Below are positions 17,225 to 26,175 of a DNA stretch of 64,000 bases, piece by piece. The notes under the pieces were generated by a model. It searched no databases. It had not been told where the DNA came from and saw nothing but the letters and a program-made list of their open reading frames with translations. Position 1 is the stretch's first letter. Every line of letters starts with the position of its first letter. This DNA is from Thiotrichaceae bacterium UBA4486. Its GTDB lineage: Bacteria; Pseudomonadota; Gammaproteobacteria; Eutrophobiales; Eutrophobiaceae. The stretch spans positions 354,288 through 418,287 of the forward strand of contig DGNS01000005.1 in assembly GCA_002389045.1 (NCBI GenBank), read 5' to 3'. Position numbers and translations under genes: made by a program.

Positions 17225-17941
17225 TTATCCCACACCCAGGTCCCGTGGCAGCGCATCGCCGTGCCGCGGAATCCGCTTACGTATGCATGCAACCAGTTGA
17301 CCACTGAGTACAGAAGTTCGTTCACCGGACTCGCACAGTGCGCCGCGAAATCCCAGGTAATCCGGTCGCATGGCCAGCAGTTCGGCGACGTCCACTGCCC
17401 GCAACGACCCGGCCAGTCCGGCGAGGAAGGTATTCTGCCGGGCGAGATCCAGGAACGCCGCGATTTCCCGCGGCGGCATGAAGCCGGTTAATGGACCGCT
17501 GTGCTTGTCGCGGGTATCCAGCATAACACCGTACAACGGTGCTCGCTCAAGTGAGGCGAACAGGGCCGGTAAATCCGGGCCGCTGTCGGCAAAAACCACG
17601 AGCACGATACGCAGCCGGTTGCGCCGGCAGTGATCCAGCATATTCACAAACGCCGTATCGATACGATTATCAAACAAGCCGATCTTGATGATATCCACGC
17701 CGGTTTTGGCCATATTGAAAACGGCCTGTTCTATGCGGCTGGCATCCACCGGCAGGTCGCCGATGGTGGCGCTGATGGGGATTTGTCCGGCGATATCGCG
17801 AACGATATCAGCGGCAACCGCATGGCTGACGGCGCCCAATGCCCCGGCCGAAGGGTCTTTCAGATCGATAATGTCTACCGCGCAGCCCTGTACACAACGC
17901 GCCTCTTCCAGGTTCCTGACGCTGGCGAGCATAGCGGTCAT
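17225..17941 (-). CDS. mfnB: (5-formylfuran-3-yl)methyl phosphate synthase MfnB-like
   Basis: 238 residues of the DUF556/MfnB family, a TIM-barrel aldolase-like enzyme that makes the furan precursor of methanofuran (or bacterial methylofuran) from two glyceraldehyde 3-phosphates. Seen: MLASVRNLEEA, VDIIDLKDPSAGALGAV with the catalytic Lys at about 28 (Lys27 in the archaeal enzyme), DIIKIGLFD, GVMLDTRDKHSGPL, FLAGLAGSLR and PDYLGFRGALC. In bacteria it accompanies the H4MPT-dependent C1 pathway. ATG 17941 is used; ATG 17932 is possible. Probably co-transcribed with the PCD gene. Confidence 0.85.
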   Translation of the reverse strand: MTAMLASVRNLEEARCVQGCAVDIIDLKDPSAGALGAVSHAVAADIVRDIAGQIPISATIGDLPVDASRIEQAVFNMAKTGVDIIKIGLFDNRIDTAFVNMLDHCRRNRLRIVLVVFADSGPDLPALFASLERAPLYGVMLDTRDKHSGPLTGFMPPREIAAFLDLARQNTFLAGLAGSLRAVDVAELLAMRPDYLGFRGALCESGERTSVLSGQLVACIRKRIPRHGDALPRDLGVG

Positions 17942-18358
17942 ATGCGGCGCTCTCCTGCCCCGGCAGGCCTGTTGACATACGGACTTGCCATCAGCCGGTA
18001 TCGCCCCGAAGCTGTTTCAAACAAGACCCTTGTTAATTGCAGTGCGATAATAATCAACCTCCCCTGTGAAGTTTTCATTCGTACAAGTTTGCATGCCGGC
18101 CGATCAGGGCGGCAGGGCGAAGTATCGTTGCCCGCAACCCGGGATCATGCAGGACTGTTAAAACCGGATACATTATCGCTGGTTGCCGCCTGAATAGCTG
18201 CGAATTATATATCAATCAGCCGTATCGATGCGCCGTCAATCCGGACCGTGCAGATCATCACGGACCGACTGCGGCAATATGTCACATTCCGCAATGCACC
18301 TGCCCGCTCTAGAATTCCGCCCCGGGTTATATCAAAAAAAATACCGGGGAGTTATTCA
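17942..18358. other. Intergenic region between mfnB and the TonB receptor
   Basis: About 420 bases between divergent genes. No coding sequence or recognisable riboswitch is seen. An SD (GGGGAG, near 18346-18351) precedes the receptor start. Confidence 0.5.
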
Positions 18359-20653
18359 ATGTCGTTGTGCAGAAATCTGATTGCTCTTGCAATTGCTTCA
18401 ATCACTTTCTTTACGGATACGATCTGGCAGACAGCCGGCGCGCAACCCTCAACGGATGGCAGCGCAACACTCGGCGAGATCATCGTCAAAGGTTCACGCT
18501 TCGAGGCAACTCCGAAAGCAGCCGGCGTACTGGATGACCAGGCGTTGACGCCGATGCGAGCCAGCAGCAGTGACACCGCCGCACTGCTGCGCGATATCCC
18601 CGGGATCAGCCTGCAGGGATCCGGTGGCGTCTCCACTCTGCCGGTCATCCATGGCCTTGCCGACGATCGTCTGCGCATCAAGGTTGACGGTATGGACCTG
18701 ATTTCCGCTTGCGGCAACCACATGAATCCGCCGCTTTCCTATATCGACCCGGCACAGGTCAGCGATATCAAGGTACTTGCCGGTATTACCCCGGTTTCAC
18801 TGGGTGGTGACAGCATTGGCGGGACGATTGTCGTCAATTCGGCCGAGCCGGAATTCGCCGGGGACAAAGAGGGTACGCTGCTCAAAGGTGAAGCAGGCGC
18901 TTTTTATCGCAGCAATGGTCATAACACCGGGGGGAACCTTGCCGCAACACTGGCTAACGAAACGTTCAGTATCAACTACCAGGGAGCCACCGTAAGCGCC
19001 GACAATTACAAGGCCGGTGATGACTTCAAACCGGCCGGCCCGGCAGCCCGCGGGCGGCACCGGCTGGATGCCGACGAGGTGGGTTCCTCGTACTACACGT
19101 CCACCAATCAATCGGTCAAATTGGCGTTGCGCCACGACAACCATCTTGGCGAATTGAAAATCGGCGTACAGGACATTCCCGACCAGGGCTGGACAAATCA
19201 GCGCATGGACATGACCGGTAACGACAGTACCCAGGTCAACCTGCGCTACCAGGGGATGTTCGACTGGGGCGCACTGAAAGCCTCGGTCTACCGGGAAAAG
19301 ACGCGGCACAAGATGCAGTTCGGCGACGACAAGCTGTTCTGGTACGGTCCGAACGCCACGGCACCGGCGACCGACGGCATACCGGGACCGATTTGCCTGG
19401 GCCCGGCGTGTTTCGCCGCCGGCATGCCAATGGACACCAGGGCAAAGAACACCGGCATAGCCGTCAGCGCCGATATTTCCTTGTCGGATCGCGACCTGCT
19501 GCGTGTCGGTGGTGAAAGCCAGCAGTACCACCTGGATGACTGGTGGGCGCCTTCCGGCAAAGGCATGTTCCCGAATGTTTTCTGGAGTATCAACGACGGT
19601 GAGCGTGACCGGCTGGCATTGTACGCGGAATGGGAAGCCGCCTGGAACAGCCGCTGGCTGAGTCTGTTCGGTGCGCGTCAGGAAATAGTCAGCATGGAGA
19701 CCGGCCCGGTCCAGGGCTACAACGCCGGCTACGCGGCCGAGGCGAATGCTTTCAATGCCGCTGACCGAAACAAAAAAGATCATAACCTCGATCTGACAGC
19801 GCTGTTCCGTTATACACCGGGCAAAACCGCGAGCTACGAATTCGGCTATGCCCGCAAGACCCGTTCACCCAATCTCTACGAGCGCTTTGCCTGGTCCACC
19901 GGCGGCATGGCCATGCGTATGATCAACTGGGCCGGTGACGGCAACGGCTACGTCGGCAACCTGAACCTGGAGCAGGAAATCGCACATACCCTGAGTGCAA
20001 GTGCTGACTGGCATGATGCAAGCAGACAGCAGTGGGGTATCACGGCGACACCGTACCTTAGCTATGTCGAGGACTATATCGATGCGGCCCGCTGTGTTTC
20101 AGCCAGCGCAAACTGTGGTGCGGCGAACCAGACGGCAACGACCGGTTTCGTTTATCTGCAGTTCGTCAACCACTCCGCCCGGCTTTATGGTGTCGATGTG
20201 TCCGGGTATACGAAGCTGGGACGGATAGCCGGTCTGGGCGAGTTCAGCCTCACCGGCGTGCTGAATTACGTCCGCGGCGAGAACCGCACCACCGGCGACG
20301 ATCTGTACAACATCATGCCTGTCAATGCCAGGCTGGCGCTGATTCAGAATCTGGGCGCATGGACCGGCACGGTTGAATACCAGGTCGTTGACGGCAAGGA
20401 AAATGTATCCGCGGTGCGCAATGAATTACAGACCGACGGCTACAGCCTGCTCAATCTGCGTTGCAGCTACCAGTGGAAACAGGTCAGGCTCGATGCCGGC
20501 GTCGAGAATGTTTTCGACAGGTTCTACAACCACCCGCTCGGGGGCGCCTACCTCGGTCAGGGCAAGACGATGAGCGCAAACGGTGTTGCCTGGGGCACGG
20601 CCGTTCCCGGTATGGGCCGATCGATCTACACCGGCATCAATGTGAGCTTCTAA
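18359..20653 (+). CDS. TonB-dependent outer-membrane receptor with OprC-like copper motif
   Basis: 764 residues. A signal peptide (to about AGA28), an N-terminal plug (LGEIIVKGSRFE, DIPGISLQGSGG, VIHGLADDRLRIKVDGMDL) and a 22-strand-type barrel ending in aromatic Phe (NVSF). The plug has ISACGNHMNPPLSYID, giving C118xxxM122, and a barrel loop has H317-K-M319, together matching the CxxxM/HxM copper site described for OprC. Copper or a copper complex is therefore a plausible ligand; other metals are possible, as this receptor group is not well studied. ATG 18359 with GGGGAG seven bases upstream is preferred over an in-frame ATG at 18248. Energy could come from the TtpC/TonB operon at 41.6 kb. 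Confidence 0.85.
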   Translation: MSLCRNLIALAIASITFFTDTIWQTAGAQPSTDGSATLGEIIVKGSRFEATPKAAGVLDDQALTPMRASSSDTAALLRDIPGISLQGSGGVSTLPVIHGLADDRLRIKVDGMDLISACGNHMNPPLSYIDPAQVSDIKVLAGITPVSLGGDSIGGTIVVNSAEPEFAGDKEGTLLKGEAGAFYRSNGHNTGGNLAATLANETFSINYQGATVSADNYKAGDDFKPAGPAARGRHRLDADEVGSSYYTSTNQSVKLALRHDNHLGELKIGVQDIPDQGWTNQRMDMTGNDSTQVNLRYQGMFDWGALKASVYREKTRHKMQFGDDKLFWYGPNATAPATDGIPGPICLGPACFAAGMPMDTRAKNTGIAVSADISLSDRDLLRVGGESQQYHLDDWWAPSGKGMFPNVFWSINDGERDRLALYAEWEAAWNSRWLSLFGARQEIVSMETGPVQGYNAGYAAEANAFNAADRNKKDHNLDLTALFRYTPGKTASYEFGYARKTRSPNLYERFAWSTGGMAMRMINWAGDGNGYVGNLNLEQEIAHTLSASADWHDASRQQWGITATPYLSYVEDYIDAARCVSASANCGAANQTATTGFVYLQFVNHSARLYGVDVSGYTKLGRIAGLGEFSLTGVLNYVRGENRTTGDDLYNIMPVNARLALIQNLGAWTGTVEYQVVDGKENVSAVRNELQTDGYSLLNLRCSYQWKQVRLDAGVENVFDRFYNHPLGGAYLGQGKTMSANGVAWGTAVPGMGRSIYTGINVSF

Positions 20654-20672
20654 CGCCTGACCGGACCGCCAT

Positions 20673-21248
20673 TCATGGGCTGGTCTCCTCTACATCCGCA
20701 AAGGAATGAGCGGCGATTTTCTGCATCAGCCATTGCCAGGCTTCGCGTTCATCGGCGCCGGCGGTTTTCTCGATGGCGATGCGATGGTAGTCGATCTCGG
20801 TCCGGACTTTCTCTTCCGGCAACATGTCAAGACGACTGACAAGTATCGCCGCTTCCAGCACGGCGGCCTGGGCGCGATTAAAACCGGAAAATGCCCGGTG
20901 GGTTTGTGCATGAACGACCCGGCAATAAAAACGCGGGCGCAGGTCATCCTCTTCGCAGTGATCAACCTCGACCTCCATGTGTGACAGACAATCCTCCAGG
21001 CGCCGGCCATGGATTTTCGTTGCCGGCCGCAGCGGCCAGTCTCGGCGGCCGGTGAGACAACCGGCGAATATTTTCACATTGTCCGTCATGTTGACAACGG
21101 CCACAGCGTCTCGCTGCAGGTTCTCCAGCGTCGCCGACGGGCGAAACGGGGCAATGACGATCAGACCATCCGCGCGCCGGATCCCCATGGGTGCGATATG
21201 AGCCTCGCCATTTTCATAACAAGTGGTAATGATCACTTCATGAATCAT
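20673..21248 (-). CDS. DUF447 family protein (flavin-reductase-like split barrel)
   Basis: 191 residues. Opens with HEVIITTCYENGEAHIAPMG, followed by IAPFRPSATLENL, VVNMTDNVKIFAGCLTG and a helical tail with FNRAQAAVLEAAILVSRL, the pattern of the DUF447 proteins of methanogens and H4MPT-using bacteria. It overlaps the DUF6513 gene by four bases (ATGA), so the two are coupled. Biochemical role unknown; the context suggests H4MPT or related pterin metabolism. Confidence 0.8.
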   Translation of the reverse strand: MIHEVIITTCYENGEAHIAPMGIRRADGLIVIAPFRPSATLENLQRDAVAVVNMTDNVKIFAGCLTGRRDWPLRPATKIHGRRLEDCLSHMEVEVDHCEEDDLRPRFYCRVVHAQTHRAFSGFNRAQAAVLEAAILVSRLDMLPEEKVRTEIDYHRIAIEKTAGADEREAWQWLMQKIAAHSFADVEETSP

Positions 21249-22711
21249 GATTTACGTTTTCGCTTGCGTTTGCGGCTGGCCTGAACTGTGGTTCCGGCTT
21301 TCCTGAAATCCTCTTTGTCACTTGTCATGGCGTGCAGGGTTCGGGACAGCGATTCCGGATCGGAGGACTGATCAGCGGCTGGCGGAGTTGCCGCGCCCCA
21401 GCCCAGTTCCTCATCCTGAATATAGCGTTTGCCCAGTTGCCAGGCGATTTGCGCCCTGGCCAGTTCCACGCCCATGTAAAAGGCATGGGGCGGGTCGTCC
21501 TCGAGTTCCTTCAGGTGAGGGAAAACCGTATAGGGATCGGTGGCTGAATACAGACCATCGCGGTTAAAAACATGGACACCCTGCCCGGTAACCAGCACCC
21601 GGTAATTCGGGTCCCGTATCTCCGCGGCCAGTTCCTCGATTTCTTCACGGCTGTAAGGAAAGGGATTGCGCTCGTGCGTGGTCGTCAGCGCACTGTCAAT
21701 TCCCTTGGGCAGGCTGTCATCACGGCGGGCGGCGTACATCATGCGCCGGGCAAAATCCGCCTCGCGCACGGCGGAACAGGCATGCGGGCTGACTTCGGTG
21801 GCAAGAACGGCGTTCAAATCCAGTTCGGAAATGATCCCGAAAAGAATGGCATTGATACCGGTGGTATCCGCCTCGGTCAGTTCGGTGAGGTTGCCGATGC
21901 CCATCATGATCTCGATCTCCGCATAGCGCCGGCGCAGCGCCTGATAGCGCAGTAAGGATTCGGTAAACCCGAAATGGATGGGGTCCAGTATGGGATCGGC
22001 AAGAAAGCGTCGGGAACGGGCAAGGAACCGGTCGATGACACGATAAAGGGATTCCATATCGCCATGACTATCCGGGATCAACACCGGGGTGGCATCGATC
22101 TCGTCCGCAATCCAGGCTGTGCTTTCCTTCAGGCTCAATACATAATCGGCGCCGGCCCGCCCGCCGCGCAACAGGTCCTCGTCGGCGAGCGAGTCGACAC
22201 TGACTTCGAAACCGGAATCCCTGAGCGCGCGCACGGTTTCTTCCAGGTGTGGAAACGGTGTGTCCGGAAGGCAGCCGATATCGATCACGTTGGCACCATC
22301 ACGCCGATAACGGCCGGCACATTCCAGGATCTGCTCAATGGACAGGTTCGGGGCATCGACGATCTCGGCAAATATGCGCACCCGGTACTGGCTCAGATCC
22401 GGTGCTTCACACTGGCGGCCGAAAAAGGCGGGCAGGTCCTTGACGTCTACCGTACCGCGGATGACGGGTATGCCTAAATATTCACCGGCGGCGGCCAGGT
22501 CACCACGGCACAAGCCCGGCACTATGATCCGGTCAACGCCATTGATATCCTTGAGCCGGCGCTTGATCATATCCGCTGTCATCAGCGCGGCGACACTGAT
22601 ACCGAGATTCCTGACCTCGAAACTGAACTCCGCTGGCTGCATCGACGCCAGGACGCGATTGAGGCGTTTCTCGGCCAGTTTCCCGGTCAGAAACAGAAGA
22701 TGCTCAGCCAT
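21245..22711 (-). CDS. Dihydropteroate synthase-like protein (DUF6513)
   Basis: 488 residues. An N-terminal domain (FLTGKLAEKRLNRVLASM, then IIVPGLCRGDL) is followed by a TIM-barrel DHPS-like domain: AEIVDAPNLSIEQIL, GANVIDIGCLPDTPF, LSLKESTAW, ADPILDPIHFG and EIMMGIGNLTELTEADTTG. This matches the dihydropteroate-synthase-related protein of bacterial H4MPT gene clusters, thought to act in methanopterin synthesis. The C-terminus ends in a very basic RKRKRKRKS tract. Followed by DUF447 with an ATGA overlap; divergent from pqqB. Confidence 0.82.
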   Translation of the reverse strand: MAEHLLFLTGKLAEKRLNRVLASMQPAEFSFEVRNLGISVAALMTADMIKRRLKDINGVDRIIVPGLCRGDLAAAGEYLGIPVIRGTVDVKDLPAFFGRQCEAPDLSQYRVRIFAEIVDAPNLSIEQILECAGRYRRDGANVIDIGCLPDTPFPHLEETVRALRDSGFEVSVDSLADEDLLRGGRAGADYVLSLKESTAWIADEIDATPVLIPDSHGDMESLYRVIDRFLARSRRFLADPILDPIHFGFTESLLRYQALRRRYAEIEIMMGIGNLTELTEADTTGINAILFGIISELDLNAVLATEVSPHACSAVREADFARRMMYAARRDDSLPKGIDSALTTTHERNPFPYSREEIEELAAEIRDPNYRVLVTGQGVHVFNRDGLYSATDPYTVFPHLKELEDDPPHAFYMGVELARAQIAWQLGKRYIQDEELGWGAATPPAADQSSDPESLSRTLHAMTSDKEDFRKAGTTVQASRKRKRKRKS

Positions 22712-23031
22712 ACAGGCACATCGCGAGGTGGGGAAATATCTGGATCATGACAGGCAGCCGATTCACCGGGTCTCAGAAAATTTTATCAATTGAATTATAT
22801 GCTTACCCGTGCAACCTGAGAAACAGCAATGAATGAGCCATTCCCGGCGCCAGCTCATGATGAAATGGTTGTTTAGAACCATTCTATTGGTTTAAGACCT
22901 GCAGGTCTGGGAACATGGTTGACACCGTATCCTGAATAATAACTATAATCTAGATTAATATAATATTATAACTATATGTTATTTAATGCTTTTATATTTA
23001 AATATTTTCAGCTACCAGTAAATGCGTGCGC
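22712..23031. other. AT-rich intergenic region upstream of pqqB
   Basis: About 320 bases with very AT-rich DNA at 22930-23010. No pqqA-like peptide is encoded here in any frame (no E-x3-Y short ORF). Probably carries promoters for the divergent DUF6513 gene and an activator region for pqqB. Confidence 0.5.
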
Positions 23032-23047
23032 TGGCATGGTTCTCGCT
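23032..23047 (+). promoter_or_regulatory. Candidate sigma-54 (-24/-12) promoter of pqqBCDE
   Basis: TGGCATGGTTCTCGCT has GG at 23033-23034 and GC at 23045-23046, exactly ten bases apart, and fits the TGGCACG-N4-TTGCT consensus at most positions. Transcription would start near 23058, about 35 bases before pqqB. A very similar element precedes the distant pqqA. Confidence 0.55.
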
Positions 23048-23092
23048 CAGTAATATTAAATGACTACGATTTTCAAGGAGATATAAATCACA

Positions 23093-24007
23093 ATGCACGT
23101 TCATCTACTTGGCACCGGCGCCGGTGGCGGCTTCCCGCAGTGGAACTGCAATTGCCACAATTGCAAACGTCTGCGCAAGGGGGAAATCAAAAGCACGCCC
23201 CGAACCCAGTCCTCCATCACCATCAGCGCGAATGGCGAAGACTGGGTGCTGTTCAATGCCTCACCGGACATTCGTGCCCAGATAGAGTCTTTCCCGCCCC
23301 TGCAGCCGGCCCGCGCGGTACGCGACACGGGAATTTGCGCCATCGTCCTCTGCGATGCCCAGATCGATCATACCACCGGACTGATCATATTACGTGAGCA
23401 CGACAAACCCTGGGATGTGTATTGCACGGCCGCGGTGCATGAAGATATGACCACCGGTTACCCGATTTTCAATATTCTCGGGCATTTTCGCGGCGTCAAC
23501 TGGCACGAGGTCACAACCGATCAGACAGCCTTCACCATACCGAAAGCGGATGGCCTGGTCTTCACCGCCGTTCCATTGAAAAGCGAGGCGCCACCATTTT
23601 CACCGCACCGGCATAACACCGTGCCCGGTGATAACGTCGGTTTCCGGGTCGAGGACAGCAGCAGCGGTAAAAATCTCTTCTACGCACCGGGCCTGGGTGT
23701 GATCGAGGACCGCGTGCTTGAATACATGCAGGACGCCGATGTCGTCCTGATCGACGGCACGGTCTGGACCAACGATGAGATGTCGCGCTACGGGATCAAC
23801 GAGAAAACGGCCAGCGAGATGGGGCATCTGGACCAGTCGAGCAAGGGCGGCATCATGGAAACCCTGAACTCGCTGAGCAAACCCAGAAAGATCCTGATCC
23901 ATATTAACAACACCAATCCCATCCTCGATGAGGAATCCGACGAGCGTAAGGTATTAAATGACGCCGGCATCGAGGTTTCCCATGACGGCATGGACATACA
24001 CCTGTAA
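23093..24007 (+). CDS. pqqB: Pyrroloquinoline quinone biosynthesis protein PqqB
   Basis: 304 residues with a metallo-beta-lactamase fold. Typical PqqB opening MHVHLLGTGAGGGFPQWNC, a CNCHNC cysteine cluster, DAQIDHTTGL in place of the usual HxHxDH and the C-terminal LIHINNTNPIL. It is proposed to hydroxylate the Glu-Tyr-derived intermediate. An SD (AAGGAG) precedes the ATG. First gene of pqqBCDE; pqqA is not adjacent. Confidence 0.96.
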   Translation: MHVHLLGTGAGGGFPQWNCNCHNCKRLRKGEIKSTPRTQSSITISANGEDWVLFNASPDIRAQIESFPPLQPARAVRDTGICAIVLCDAQIDHTTGLIILREHDKPWDVYCTAAVHEDMTTGYPIFNILGHFRGVNWHEVTTDQTAFTIPKADGLVFTAVPLKSEAPPFSPHRHNTVPGDNVGFRVEDSSSGKNLFYAPGLGVIEDRVLEYMQDADVVLIDGTVWTNDEMSRYGINEKTASEMGHLDQSSKGGIMETLNSLSKPRKILIHINNTNPILDEESDERKVLNDAGIEVSHDGMDIHL

Positions 24008-24028
24008 ACAGATAATGAGACAAATGAT

Positions 24029-24757
24029 ATGAGCGCGGAAATCAAAACCCCATGGTCACGGGAAGAATTTGAACAGAAATTACGTGACAAGGAAAAGTAC
24101 TATCACATCAATCATGAATTTCATGTATTGATGAACTCGGGAAAACTGGACAAGGAGGCAATCCAGGGCTGGGTGGCCAACCGGTTTTATTACCAGGTGG
24201 CGATCCCGGTCAAGGATGCCGCCATCATGTCCAACTGCTGGGATCGCGATGTACGCCGGCACTGGATCCAGCGCATTATCGACCATGACGGTACCGAGGG
24301 TGATGAAGGCGGCATCGAGGCCTGGTTATTGCTGGGCGAAGCCGTCGGTCTGACCCGGGATGAACTGTGGTCGCACAAGCGGCTGCTGCCCGGGGTCAAA
24401 TTCGCCATTGACGCCTATGTCAATTTCGCCAGACAACAGCCGTGGGAAGTCGCCGCGAGTTCATCATTGACCGAACTCTTTGCGCCAAAGATCCACCAGA
24501 AGCGCCTCGACAAATGGCCTGAATATTATCCGTGGATCGATGAAAAAGGTTATCGCTATTTCCGTAAACGCCTGACCGAGGCGCGCAGGGACGTGCAACA
24601 CGGCCTGGATATCACCCTGGATTATTACAAGACCCGGGAAGACCAGGAGCGTATGCTCAATGTACTGCAATTCAAACTCGATGTGCTCTGGACCATGCTC
24701 GACTGCATGTGGATGGCCTATATCGAGAAGAAGCCACCTTTTCACAATTGTAAATGA
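24029..24757 (+). CDS. pqqC: Pyrroloquinoline-quinone synthase PqqC
   Basis: 242 residues, all-helical oxidase catalysing the final ring closure and eight-electron oxidation to PQQ. Matches the family at YYHINHEFHVLM, GWVANRFYYQVAIPVKDAAI, DHDGTEGDEGGIEAWL, SLTELFAPKIH and LDYYKTREDQERML. Twenty-one bases after pqqB. Confidence 0.97.
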   Translation: MSAEIKTPWSREEFEQKLRDKEKYYHINHEFHVLMNSGKLDKEAIQGWVANRFYYQVAIPVKDAAIMSNCWDRDVRRHWIQRIIDHDGTEGDEGGIEAWLLLGEAVGLTRDELWSHKRLLPGVKFAIDAYVNFARQQPWEVAASSSLTELFAPKIHQKRLDKWPEYYPWIDEKGYRYFRKRLTEARRDVQHGLDITLDYYKTREDQERMLNVLQFKLDVLWTMLDCMWMAYIEKKPPFHNCK

Positions 24758-24761
24758 CATT

Positions 24762-25046
24762 ATGAATGAAACTACAATAGACAGAAACGCCATTCCGGAA
24801 GTCGCGCCGACCTTTCGTTTCCAGTGGGAAGAGGCCCAGGATTGTTACGTGATTCTCTATCCCGAGGGCATGGTCAAACTCAGTAACAGCGCGGGTGAAA
24901 TCATGAAGCGCATTGACGGTCAAACAAGCATTAATACACTTATTTCAAATTTACAGGAGACCTTCCCGGAAACGAGCGTGGAAGGTGACGTCCTGGATTT
25001 TATGGAGGTTGCATATGGCAACGGCTGGATCAGAAACAAATCTTGA
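24762..25046 (+). CDS. pqqD: PqqA-binding chaperone PqqD
   Basis: About 94 residues; a RiPP recognition element that presents PqqA to PqqE. PTFRFQWEEAQDCYVILYPE and GMVKLSNSAGEIMKRIDG are characteristic. ATG 24762 follows the pqqC stop by four bases. The 3' end overlaps pqqE by 32 bases in another frame. Confidence 0.94.
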   Translation: MNETTIDRNAIPEVAPTFRFQWEEAQDCYVILYPEGMVKLSNSAGEIMKRIDGQTSINTLISNLQETFPETSVEGDVLDFMEVAYGNGWIRNKS

Positions 25047-26175
25047 AATCAAACCGCCGCTGTGGCTGCTGGCGGAGCTCACTTACCGCTGCCCGCTTCA
25101 GTGTCCCTACTGTTCGAATCCGGTGGAAATCGCCAAATACAAGGATGAGTTATCCACCGCGGACTGGGTACGGGTCATGCAGCAGGCGCGCAAGATGGGC
25201 GCCGCACAGCTCGGCTTTTCCGGTGGTGAACCGCTGGTGCGTCCGGATCTTGAGGAACTGATCCAGGAAGCGCGCAACCTTGGTTTTTACACCAACCTGA
25301 TCACCTCCAGTGTCGGCATGGACGAGGCGCGCATCAAACGTTTCAAGGAGGCTGGCCTGGATCATATACAGATCAGCTTCCAGGCCAGCAACGAGGAACT
25401 GAACAACTACCTCGGCGGCAGCAAAAGTTTTCAGCACAAGAAAGATATGGCGCGTATCGTCAAGGAATACGAATACCCGATGGTGTTGAATATCGTCATT
25501 CACCGGAAAAATATCGATCAGATCCGGGATATTCTCGACATGACCGTGGAGTTGAATGCCGATTATGTAGAGCTGGCCAGCACACAGTACTACGGCTGGT
25601 CACGGATCAATGTTGACCAGTTATTACCGACGCGCGAACAACTGGCCAACGCCGAGAAGGTCGCCCTCGAATACCAGCAGCGGCTGAAGGGCAAATCGAA
25701 GATCATTTATGTTGTACCCGATTATTTTGAAACGCGGCCCAAAGCCTGCATGAACGGCTGGGGTTCCATCTTCCTGACCATCGCGCCGGACGGCACCGCC
25801 CTGCCCTGTCACGAGGCCGGACAGCTGCCCATCGAGTTTCCCAATGTTCGCGATCACGGCATCGACTGGATCTGGAACGAATCCGGGGGGTTCAATCATT
25901 TCCGCGGTTTCGACTGGATGAAAGAACCCTGCCGATCCTGTCCGGAAAAATACAAGGATTTCGGCGGCTGCCGCTGCCAGGCCTTTATGATGACCGGTGA
26001 TGCCGCCAATGCCGATCCGGTCTGTGACAAGTCACCGTATCACCAGGACCTGGTGGACGATGTCAACCGCATCGAAAAAATGGCAAAGTCAGAAAAACCT
26101 GATGAGCAACCGATCATATTCCGCAACATGCGCAATTCGAAGGACATCATGAAGAAGGAAACGGCCGAAGCGTAG
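25015..26175 (+). CDS. pqqE: PqqA peptide cyclase PqqE (radical SAM)
   Basis: About 386 residues; radical SAM/SPASM enzyme that cross-links Glu and Tyr of PqqA. The SAM cluster motif CPLQCPYC is at about residue 26, followed by LGFSGGEPLVRPDL. SPASM cysteines are seen in ACMNGWGS, LPCHEAGQLP and EPCRSCPEKYKDFGGCRCQ. ATG 25015 lies six bases after GGAGG (25004-25008) inside pqqD. Confidence 0.96.
   Translation: MATAGSETNLEIKPPLWLLAELTYRCPLQCPYCSNPVEIAKYKDELSTADWVRVMQQARKMGAAQLGFSGGEPLVRPDLEELIQEARNLGFYTNLITSSVGMDEARIKRFKEAGLDHIQISFQASNEELNNYLGGSKSFQHKKDMARIVKEYEYPMVLNIVIHRKNIDQIRDILDMTVELNADYVELASTQYYGWSRINVDQLLPTREQLANAEKVALEYQQRLKGKSKIIYVVPDYFETRPKACMNGWGSIFLTIAPDGTALPCHEAGQLPIEFPNVRDHGIDWIWNESGGFNHFRGFDWMKEPCRSCPEKYKDFGGCRCQAFMMTGDAANADPVCDKSPYHQDLVDDVNRIEKMAKSEKPDEQPIIFRNMRNSKDIMKKETAEA

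Noticed and set aside
22850..23092. pqqA upstream of pqqB
   Set aside because: All short ORFs there lack the E-x3-Y pair; the real pqqA is at 60431.
23026..23397. Longer ORF overlapping the pqqB start
   Set aside because: Runs out of frame into pqqB; His/Arg-rich shadow translation.
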